Source: Candidatus Latescibacterota bacterium (GTDB taxonomy: Bacteria; Latescibacterota; UBA2968; UBA8231). From it: a stretch of DNA of 14,891 bases. The stretch is taken from contig JAJDYK010000197.1 in NCBI GenBank assembly GCA_022825185.1, positions 1 to 14,891 of the forward strand. The letters run 5' to 3'. The notes under the pieces are model-generated. The model was not told where the DNA came from, did not search any database, and saw nothing but the letters and a program-made list of their open reading frames with translations. Each line of letters begins with the position of its first letter. Position 1 is the stretch's first letter. Positions 1-6,309 of this stretch are shown here, in pieces. A program made the translations under genes and the position numbers.

Positions 1-1060
1 CGTGCCAGACCCGAGCATCTATTGGCGCTTCACCTTCCGCGGCGACGAGCAGAGCCGCTTTGATGTCAAGGGCCAGCCGCTTACGGCCCGAGCCTACGAT
101 AGGCTCAACAAAGGCGAGAAGGCCGGGATTACGCCCGATACTCAGAACTGGGAGCCGTGGAGCCAGGCCTATGATTTTGCGGCCGGTTCGGGTCCGATGC
201 AAGCTGATAAACCGCGGCGCTATGTACAGATTAAAGCCGATATTACCGCGCAAAAGAATGCTGGCGGGCGGCTGGATTTTTTGCAGTTTAGCATCTCGGA
301 TCCGCCCGTGGCGACGCAAGTGTTGGCCGAAATTTCGCCGCCGAGTGCCCCAGCCGGGGACGTCACTCAGTTTACCTATAGTATTCTGCCGCAATTCGAG
401 CGCGAAGATTTGGGATTTGACACCATCGAGATTGCGACGCCGGTCGAAGTAGTCAGCATCAATGGCGTGCGAATCGCCGGTCAGGAAGTCGCCTTTGAGG
501 TCGTGCGCTCGGACGCCGTCGGCTTTGTTCTCAAAATCCCACGGATGGACGTGCAGCAAACCAGCGAACGGATCGAGGTGGATTTCGCCGTGGAGGTGTT
601 CAAGTTTGGAACGGTGTTCTCCGGCCGGGTCTCCGATAGCGAAAAGCCCTTTGAGGTGCGGCAAGCATTAACCCCAGGCGATGCCAATCCACTGATCGAT
701 AGCAACACCTTGAGTGTGGAGTTAGCCGAAGTCGGGGAGACAGCAGTCAATGCGCTCAAGCTGTCCTCGCCAGTGTTTACGCCCAACGGCGATGGGATCA
801 ATGACGCCCTCGAGATCGAATACGAATTGTTGAACCTTTTTGGGGCAGTACCAGTGCTGCTGGATTTGTACGACTTATCGGGGCGGTGGATCGGGGCGGT
901 GGATCGGGGCACGGCGGCGAGCGGCCGGATCGCGCTGCGCTGGGACGGGCGTTTAGCAGACGGGTCGGTGGCTGCACCGGGATTATACTTACTGCGCCTG
1001 GAAGTAGAAAGCGATCGCGGCAAGGAAGCACGCCAGCGCGTTGTCGTTTTAGCCTACTAA
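1..1060 (+). CDS. A1: secreted multidomain beta-sandwich protein, family A (5' partial)
   Basis: Only the last 352 codons are present. The reading frame is open from the first base, and the paralogue A3 continues about 300 residues further upstream, so the GTG at position 2 is an internal codon, not a start. The visible part begins inside the third-module insert (FTFRGDEQSRFD, then GQPLT...AYDRL). It continues through the W-x-x-WS and PRRYVQ strands, the next beta-sandwich (FTYSILPQF, LGFDTIEI, KFGTVFSGRV) and a C-terminal FlgD/CHU_C-type Ig-like domain starting near residue 255 (VFTPNGDGIND, LYDLSGR, WDGR, PGLYLLRLEV), ending RVVVLAY. It has no cysteine. It is closest to A3, with the two aligning almost without gaps. 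Known: such C-terminal domains are common at the ends of exported proteins in FCB-type bacteria, where some act as secretion or anchoring domains. Inferred: a surface or extracellular binding or structural protein co-expressed with the downstream genes. The true N-terminus lies outside the window. Confidence 0.9.
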   Translation, partial: VPDPSIYWRFTFRGDEQSRFDVKGQPLTARAYDRLNKGEKAGITPDTQNWEPWSQAYDFAAGSGPMQADKPRRYVQIKADITAQKNAGGRLDFLQFSISDPPVATQVLAEISPPSAPAGDVTQFTYSILPQFEREDLGFDTIEIATPVEVVSINGVRIAGQEVAFEVVRSDAVGFVLKIPRMDVQQTSERIEVDFAVEVFKFGTVFSGRVSDSEKPFEVRQALTPGDANPLIDSNTLSVELAEVGETAVNALKLSSPVFTPNGDGINDALEIEYELLNLFGAVPVLLDLYDLSGRWIGAVDRGTAASGRIALRWDGRLADGSVAAPGLYLLRLEVESDRGKEARQRVVVLAY

Positions 1061-1082
1061 ATTAAAAGATGGATATGCAGCT

Positions 1083-3677
1083 ATGCAGCGTATCAGCGTC
1101 TTATTAATGCTTGGTTGGGCAGTGGGCGTCTCGGCCCAAGTCGGGCATCGGGTAACGGCGAGTCAGGTCGTGGTCAACAGCCGCGCCCACTGGCAGAACT
1201 GGAGCTTTCCGCCGGGAGTGCTGGAACTAGGTGCCGACGGCTCGGTCCGGCCCCAGAAACTCCGCCGAGATATCAATGCAGTGCAGGACATTGTCGATCA
1301 CTTGCGCTTGCGCCCCCCAGAAAGAATCAAAAAAGACCCCGAAGACATCGTTGCTCTCGACGCGGTACAGGGCGGTGCCACGGCGAATATCGCCGCGGTG
1401 CCCAATATTTTCGATGGAGATTTGACAACTTATTGGGAACCAGTCGCGGCGAGCGAGGAGTCCGATCTCGCTTCGCAGTGGTGGTTCGTCGTTGACTTGG
1501 GCCGATTGGTGATCGCCAAGAAAATTGTGCTCAAATTCGTCAGCGAGGATTTGGGAGACCCATTTTTGCAGTTCGATGTGTTGGCTTCACAGGGTAACAA
1601 GCCCAAGGGCAACCAGCGTTCGCCGCTGCCAGAGTTCAGCCCGCTGTTGCGGACCTTGCGGCCCAACAAAGAACAGCGCCTCTTCGAGATCGACATGGAT
1701 CAGTTGGGAGATGATTTCGCCGGCGCTGGCCTCCGCTTCGTGCAGATCGTGGTGACCGGCAGCGACTTCGACCGCGGCCGAGAGCTAAGCCAAGCCGAGT
1801 ACGAGGCCCTGCCGGCAGGAGAGCAGGGGGCGATCGACTACTTCAAAAAACTCGCTGGAGGCCGCGAGACCTTAGTAGAGCAGAAGGTTTTTGAGCGCCT
1901 CGATGCGGACCGCCGAGGTGCGATACGCTACTACCGCAAGGAGCGTCCGCGGCTGGCGGAGTTGGAGGTTTGGGCCGAAGGCGACGAGATCCTTTCTGGG
2001 GTGCTGGAGCGCGGTGGTTACGGTACGGCGACGCAGACGGCCTCGATCAGCAACATGATCGATGGTGAGATCGAAAGTAGGGTCCAATTTATCACCATCT
2101 TCGGACGGGGATCGCTGAACTCGCCAGAGGGCGGGGTCTTGTTCGATTTAGGGGCTTTTTATTGGATCGACGCTTTCCGCATCGCCTACGCCGGCGGGGT
2201 CTTTCAAGCCTATCACCTAGACTTTTCCGATGGCAGCCTCGAAGCCGACGGCAGCCTCAAGTGGTCGGTCGCGGTCAATCGCACGGAAAACAGCGACTAT
2301 GGCAGCAGTCAGGGATTGGGTTTCGGCCTCTACGAAGGCAACGACTTCGAGCGGATTAAGGCGCGCTTCTTCCATCTCGTCTGGAAGCAGTTTGAGGCGG
2401 GTGGTGGCTTTGGTGGTGGTTGGGGCCAGCCAGCCGAGATTCAGCTCTACGGGCGGGGGTATCAGCCAGAAGTGACCTTGGCGTCCGATTTGGTGCGCTT
2501 GGGCGGTAGTCGCAATCTGTCCTCTATCGAATGGGACGCCGATACGCCGCCGGGGACCAGCGTCGTGTTGCAGACTCGCACCGGCAACGAACTCGACGAA
2601 GTGCTGCGCTACTTCAAAAAGGACGGCACTGAAGTCACCGAGGCCGAGTACAACAAGCTGCTGTCGATTTTTCGCGGCGACACCATTGGCGAGGAAGTTG
2701 CTGGTGGGGACTGGAGCGACTGGAGTGCGCCGTACGAAGACGCCAGCGGCAGTCCGATTACCTCGCCTAGCCCGCGCGAATTTCTCGAAATTCGCGCGCT
2801 CCTGCTATCGGACGATCCAGAGGTCAGTGCAACGCTGCGTTCGATCCGGCTCAACTTTACCAACCCAGTCGCGCAAGAACTCGTCGGCGAAGTTGTTCCT
2901 TTCGAGGTGGAGAACCTCGGCGAGGAGCAGCGTTTTTCCTTTTACGTGCGTCCAGATTTCGCCCGCGGCGACCCTGGCTTCGACCAGTTGCTTTTGATCG
3001 CTCCTACTGACATGAACCTGCACTTTGAGGGACTTTATGGCGGTACAGCGGTCGAGTTGGCGGCCGGGGAGACGACCGGGACGGCCCTCGACGCTGACGT
3101 TGTGCCTACTTCAGGAGACAGCTTGCAGGTAGCGTTTTCGCCGTTGGGGCCTGATTCGGGGGTTGAGGTGATACGGTTGGACTTTTCGACTGCGCTATTT
3201 TCGACCGGAGCAGTGATGCAGGCGTCGTTGCAGCACAGCGGATTAGGGGCTGGAAGCTGGCAGCGGGTGGATCCGGGCGAGGCCATCGCGGAGGTGGTCA
3301 GCAATACGACGACGCTGGTGGGCAAAGTCGCATCTGGGCCTTTGGTACAAGCGGTGTCGGTGGTGCCCGCAGTGTTTTCGCCCAACGGTGATGGTATCAA
3401 CGACGAGGCGTCATTCCGCTTTACGGTGGTCAAGGTGGGCGATGACAGTCCGGTGGAGGTGCTCATCTACGATCTGCAAGGACGGCTGGTGCGGCGGCTG
3501 GTCGAACAGCGGGCGTTGAGCACAGGGTCGTATGGGATTGCTTGGGACGGGCGGAACGGACAGGGCGTAGTTGCGCCGCCAGGAGTCTATCTAGCGCGGC
3601 TGCGGGTGGATACCGATACCGAGGGTGCCCGCATTGGACGCGACGAGATCCTACGTACCATCACCGTTGCCTATTAG
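1083..3677 (+). CDS. B1: secreted double-discoidin-like surface protein, family B
   Basis: 864 aa. A hydrophobic signal peptide spans residues 1-18 with a likely cut at VSA/Q. Then come a conserved family-B block (19-75: QVVVNSRAHWQNWSFPPG, LRRDINAV), a discoidin-like module (75-305: FDGDLTTYWEP near 110, QWWFVVDLGR, RFVQIVVTGSDF, RPRLAELEVWAEGDE), and a second one (310-460: ATQTASISNMIDG, LFDLGAFYWIDAFRIAY, AEIQLYGRG). These are followed by a sandwich with the RTG...W-x-x-WS pattern (464-590), another sandwich (602-750: FSFYVRPDF, GFDQLLLIAP) and a FlgD/CHU_C-type Ig-like domain (751-864: VFSPNGDGIND, IYDLQGR, WDGR, GVYLARL) ending ITVAY. It has no cysteine. The helical insert occurs three times. 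The start is the only suitable one, but its ribosome site is weak; no in-frame alternative lies between it and the A1 stop. Known: discoidin folds often bind glycans or other ligands through loops. Inferred: extracellular adhesin or coat subunit; exact function unknown. Confidence 0.9.
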   Translation: MQRISVLLMLGWAVGVSAQVGHRVTASQVVVNSRAHWQNWSFPPGVLELGADGSVRPQKLRRDINAVQDIVDHLRLRPPERIKKDPEDIVALDAVQGGATANIAAVPNIFDGDLTTYWEPVAASEESDLASQWWFVVDLGRLVIAKKIVLKFVSEDLGDPFLQFDVLASQGNKPKGNQRSPLPEFSPLLRTLRPNKEQRLFEIDMDQLGDDFAGAGLRFVQIVVTGSDFDRGRELSQAEYEALPAGEQGAIDYFKKLAGGRETLVEQKVFERLDADRRGAIRYYRKERPRLAELEVWAEGDEILSGVLERGGYGTATQTASISNMIDGEIESRVQFITIFGRGSLNSPEGGVLFDLGAFYWIDAFRIAYAGGVFQAYHLDFSDGSLEADGSLKWSVAVNRTENSDYGSSQGLGFGLYEGNDFERIKARFFHLVWKQFEAGGGFGGGWGQPAEIQLYGRGYQPEVTLASDLVRLGGSRNLSSIEWDADTPPGTSVVLQTRTGNELDEVLRYFKKDGTEVTEAEYNKLLSIFRGDTIGEEVAGGDWSDWSAPYEDASGSPITSPSPREFLEIRALLLSDDPEVSATLRSIRLNFTNPVAQELVGEVVPFEVENLGEEQRFSFYVRPDFARGDPGFDQLLLIAPTDMNLHFEGLYGGTAVELAAGETTGTALDADVVPTSGDSLQVAFSPLGPDSGVEVIRLDFSTALFSTGAVMQASLQHSGLGAGSWQRVDPGEAIAEVVSNTTTLVGKVASGPLVQAVSVVPAVFSPNGDGINDEASFRFTVVKVGDDSPVEVLIYDLQGRLVRRLVEQRALSTGSYGIAWDGRNGQGVVAPPGVYLARLRVDTDTEGARIGRDEILRTITVAY
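1776..1925 (+). repeat. Tandem pair of helical-insert motifs in B1
   Basis: Motif a (1776-1835, GRELSQAEYEALPAGEQGAI) is followed by motif b (1860-1925, begins GRETLVEQ, core VFERL, ends RRGAI). Each is followed by paired aromatic and basic residues (YFKK, YYRK). The pair interrupts the first discoidin-like module between its RFVQIVVTGSDF and RPRLAELEVW strands. Confidence 0.7.
2535..2777 (+). repeat. 243-bp block encoding 81 residues identical in B1, B2 and B3 (B1 copy)
   Basis: It encodes the segment from DADTPPG to SPSPR in the third module. The protein is identical in all three genes. The DNA differs from the B2 copy at scattered, mostly third-position sites, with an exact match of about 40 bp starting near 2559. 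Confidence 0.85.
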
Positions 3678-3681
3678 GGGG
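3676..3681 (+). promoter_or_regulatory. Ribosome binding site for B2, overlapping the B1 stop codon
   Basis: AGGGGG begins inside the TAG stop of B1 and lies 6 bp before ATG 3688. It fixes this ATG as the start in place of the longer open frame, and it allows termination and re-initiation by the same ribosome. Confidence 0.7.
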
Positions 3682-3687
3682 ACACTA

Positions 3688-6300
3688 ATGATGACTCGAT
3701 CATTGCTCCTAGCCGTGCTAATTGCCGGTGCTGCGTTTGCCCAGTCGGGCTACCGGATCACTACCGATCAAGTGGTGGTTGACAGCCGCGCGCACTGGCA
3801 AAGCTGGAACTTTCCGCCGGGAGTGCTGGACTTGGGCAGCAGCGGGACGGTGCAACCCCGGAGTCTGCGGCGCGATATCAACGCCGTCGGCGACATTGTC
3901 GCCAACTTGCAAGCCCGTCCGCCGGATGGCTTGAAGAAAGATCCCGAAGACATCGTCCTCGCCGATGCCATCTTGGGGGGTGCTCGCTCCAATGTCGCGG
4001 GTGTGGGGAACCTGTTTGACGGGGATATGACGACCTATTGGGAGCCTGATCCGCCGACGGAGGAGTTGGATTTGGGCACGCAGTGGTGGTTTATCGTCGA
4101 TTTAGGTCGGTTGGTGATGGCCAAGAAGCTGGTGCTCAAGTTTGTTGACGAGGAGTTGGGCGATCCCTTCTTGCAGTTTGATTTGTTGGCTTCGCAGGGC
4201 AACATTCCCAAGGGCAACCAGCGTTCGCCCACGCCTGAGTTCACGACCATTCTGCGCACGTTAAAGCCGAACAAGGAGCAGCGGGTGTTTGAATTGGTCA
4301 CCAACTCGGAGCCGACTTTTGCTGGCACGGGGATGCGCTTTGTGCAGATCATCATTACGGGTAGTGACTTTGATCGCGGGCGGGAGGTGAGTCCGGCGCA
4401 ATACGAGGCTTTGCCGGCGAGCGATCAAGGAGCTATTGAGTTTTACAAGCGGCAGGCTGATGGCAGTGAGACGGTAGTAGCGCCGGAGATTTACGAGTTG
4501 CTAACGGCTGAGCAGCAGGGACCAATCCGCTACTTCCAGCGGGAGCGTCCACGGTTAGCGGAATTAGAGGTTTGGGCAGAGGGCGACGAGATTCTGACGG
4601 GGGCGTTGGCTCGGGGGGGGTATGGCACGGCGACGCAGACGGCGGCGATCAACAACCTGATTGACGGTCAGATCGAGAGCAAGGTTCAGTTTCTGTATTC
4701 TTTTGGTCGCGGCTCGTTCAAAGATCCGGAGGGCATTCTCTTTTTTGACTTGGGGGCTTTTTACTGGATCGACGCGTTTCGCATGGCCTACGGTGGCACG
4801 CCATTTAAGGACTACCGGCTCGACTTTTCCGATGGCAGCCTTGAAGCAGACGGCAGCCTCAAGTGGACTACGGGGGGGACGCGCCAGACCTCCTCCGCTA
4901 CCTCGGTGGGGTCGAAGAGGGACAGCGAGGATAATCTCAGATTCGGAGATTACGAAGGCAACGATTTCGAACAGATAAAAGCGCGCTTCTTTCGCTTGGT
5001 GTGGGAGCAGATCGAAAGTGCCACAGCCCGCGGCGGAGCCACCGGCCAGCCAGCCGAGATCCAGCTTTACGGTCGGGGGTATCACCCCGAGGTCGCACTG
5101 ACGTCCAATTTGATCCGCTTGGGCGGCAGCCGCAATTTGCTGTCGATTGCTTGGGATGCTGATACACCGCCGGGCACTAGCGTCGTGTTGCAGACTCGCA
5201 CCGGCAACGAACTCGACGAGGTCCTGCGCTACTTCAAAAAGGACGGCACTGAAGTCACTGAGGCCGAATACAACAAGCTGCTGTCGATTTTTCGCGGCGA
5301 CACTATTGGTGAGGAGGTCGCTGGAGGGGACTGGAGCGACTGGAGTGCGCCCTACGAAGACGCCAGCGGCAGTCCGATTACCTCGCCTAGCCCGCGGGCG
5401 TACTTGGAGGTGCGGGCAGTGCTGCGGTCGGACACACCCGATTACAGTGCGACGCTGCGGTCGCTGCGGTTGCATTTTGCCAATCCGGTTGCGCAGGGGC
5501 TGTCGGGCGAAGTGACTCCTTTTGCGGTGGAGCAGTTGGGGCAGTCCCAGCGGTTTTCGCTCTACGTGCGTCCCCAGTTTGCCGCGGGTGATCCGGGGTT
5601 TGATCAGTTGTTAGTCGTAGCGCCGTCGGATATGCGTTTGGCGTTTGAGGGGGTGTATGGTGGTCCGGCAGCGGCTTTGGCCACTGACGTGGGAGCCGAT
5701 TGGGCGTTGGAAGGAGCAGAGGTTGTGCCCACGGCTGGCGATAGTTTGCAAGTGGCGTTTTCGGCGATAAGTCCCTCTTCGGGGGTTGAGGTGGTGCGGT
5801 TGGATTTTTCGACGGCTTTGTTTTCGACGGGTGCGGTATTGCAGGCGTCGTTACAGCACAGTGTTGAGGGGGAGGGAGGCTGGCAGCGGGTGGATCCAGG
5901 TGAGGCCGTCGCAGAGGTGGTTAGCAATACGACGACGTTAGTGGGCAAAGTCGCGTCTGGGCCTTTGGTGCAAGCGGTGTCGGTGGTGCCCGCGGTGTTT
6001 ACGCCCAATGGCGATGGGGTCAACGACGAGGTGTCGTTTCGTTTTACAGTGGTCAAGGTAGGCGATGACAGTCCGGTGGAGGTACATATCTACGATCTGC
6101 AAGGGCGACTGGTGCGGCGGCTGGTCGAACAGCGGGCGTTGAGTACGGGATCGTATGGGATCGCTTGGGACGGGCGAGATGAGCAGGGTGTAGTCGCGCG
6201 GCCAGGGATCTATCTAGCGCGGTTGCGGGTGGACACCGATACTGAAGGCTCCCAAATAGGCAATGCCGAAATTTTCCGCACCATCGCCGTTGCCTACTAG
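3688..6300 (+). CDS. B2: secreted double-discoidin-like surface protein, family B
   Basis: 870 aa. The frame is open upstream to 3625 inside B1, but ATG 3688 is the start: AGGGGG lies 6 bp before it and the protein then begins with a clean signal peptide (1-18, cut at AFA/QS), as in B3. Modules by residue: family-B block 19-75; discoidin-like 1, 75-303 (LFDGDMTTYWEP at 109, QWWFIVDLGR at 132); discoidin-like 2, 306-466 (LIDGQIESKVQF, FFDLGAFYWIDAFRMAY); sandwiches 469-601 and 607-755; FlgD/CHU_C-type Ig-like domain 756-870 (VFTPNGDGVND, IYDLQGRLVRRL, WDGRDEQG) ending IAVAY. No cysteine was seen. It is nearly identical to B3 up to about residue 753, but its last domain matches B1. It carries a G8 run (4613-4620) and a G7 run (4872-4878) inside codons. 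Its 28-residue variable loop (4867-4950) is the longest among B1-B3. Inferred: extracellular ligand-binding or structural subunit, ligand unknown. Confidence 0.92.
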   Translation: MMTRSLLLAVLIAGAAFAQSGYRITTDQVVVDSRAHWQSWNFPPGVLDLGSSGTVQPRSLRRDINAVGDIVANLQARPPDGLKKDPEDIVLADAILGGARSNVAGVGNLFDGDMTTYWEPDPPTEELDLGTQWWFIVDLGRLVMAKKLVLKFVDEELGDPFLQFDLLASQGNIPKGNQRSPTPEFTTILRTLKPNKEQRVFELVTNSEPTFAGTGMRFVQIIITGSDFDRGREVSPAQYEALPASDQGAIEFYKRQADGSETVVAPEIYELLTAEQQGPIRYFQRERPRLAELEVWAEGDEILTGALARGGYGTATQTAAINNLIDGQIESKVQFLYSFGRGSFKDPEGILFFDLGAFYWIDAFRMAYGGTPFKDYRLDFSDGSLEADGSLKWTTGGTRQTSSATSVGSKRDSEDNLRFGDYEGNDFEQIKARFFRLVWEQIESATARGGATGQPAEIQLYGRGYHPEVALTSNLIRLGGSRNLLSIAWDADTPPGTSVVLQTRTGNELDEVLRYFKKDGTEVTEAEYNKLLSIFRGDTIGEEVAGGDWSDWSAPYEDASGSPITSPSPRAYLEVRAVLRSDTPDYSATLRSLRLHFANPVAQGLSGEVTPFAVEQLGQSQRFSLYVRPQFAAGDPGFDQLLVVAPSDMRLAFEGVYGGPAAALATDVGADWALEGAEVVPTAGDSLQVAFSAISPSSGVEVVRLDFSTALFSTGAVLQASLQHSVEGEGGWQRVDPGEAVAEVVSNTTTLVGKVASGPLVQAVSVVPAVFTPNGDGVNDEVSFRFTVVKVGDDSPVEVHIYDLQGRLVRRLVEQRALSTGSYGIAWDGRDEQGVVARPGIYLARLRVDTDTEGSQIGNAEIFRTIAVAY
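4378..4527 (+). repeat. Tandem pair of helical-insert motifs in B2
   Basis: Motif a is 4378-4437 (GREVSPAQYEALPASDQGAI) and motif b 4462-4527 (GSETVV...IYELL...QQGPI), at the same place and with the same lengths (20 and 22 residues) as in B1. Confidence 0.7.
4613..4620 (+). repeat. G8 homopolymer run inside B2
   Basis: Eight consecutive G within the codons for Ala-Arg-Gly-Gly-Tyr, between the two discoidin-like modules. Gain or loss of one base would truncate B2 at roughly residue 310. Confidence 0.8.
5155..5397 (+). repeat. 243-bp block encoding 81 residues identical in B1, B2 and B3 (B2 copy)
   Basis: Same segment as 2535-2777 at an offset of 2620 bp. The end of the block also matches B1 exactly in DNA (CTCGCCTAGCCCGCG), where B3 uses other codons. 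Confidence 0.85.
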
Positions 6301-6304
6301 GGGG
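6299..6304 (+). promoter_or_regulatory. Ribosome binding site for B3, overlapping the B2 stop codon
   Basis: AGGGGG starts within the TAG stop of B2, 5 bp before ATG 6310. It is nearly the same junction sequence as B1/B2, so the junction was duplicated together with the gene. Confidence 0.7.
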
Positions 6305-6309
6305 CATTA

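Larger units (their letters stand above)
3673..5945 (+). repeat. Tandem gene duplication, copy 1 (B2 without its last domain)
   Basis: From the preceding stop codon and ribosome site to 5945, this stretch is nearly the same DNA as 6295-8561, with mostly synonymous differences and short B1-like patches in the other copy. The offset between the starts is 2622 bp. Confidence 0.85.

Noticed and set aside
2..4. GTG as start codon of A1
   Set aside because: The paralogues A2 and A3 continue in the same frame about 300 residues upstream of this point, so it is an internal codon of a gene cut by the window edge.
878..910. 13-bp direct repeat (TCGGGGCGGTGGA twice plus a partial copy) in A1
   Set aside because: The A3 segment encoding the same region has the same length, so no expansion has occurred; it looks like chance similarity in G-rich codons.
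2610..2687. KKDGTEVTEAEY as an EF-hand or dockerin calcium loop
   Set aside because: The acidic residues before the glycine and the hydrophobic position after it do not fit the EF-hand spacing, and the other copies of the motif lack the aspartate.
3625..3687. Longer open frame upstream of B2
   Set aside because: It lies inside the end of B1, would put 21 residues before the signal peptide, and has no ribosome site; ATG 3688 has one.
4564..5475. Antisense open frame of 303 codons, with similar ones at 481-1023, 7123-7701 and 11726-12448
   Set aside because: These are shadows of the conserved sense genes. They recur at equivalent places because the sense genes are paralogues, they lack ribosome sites, and their translations look like arginine- and serine-rich noise.
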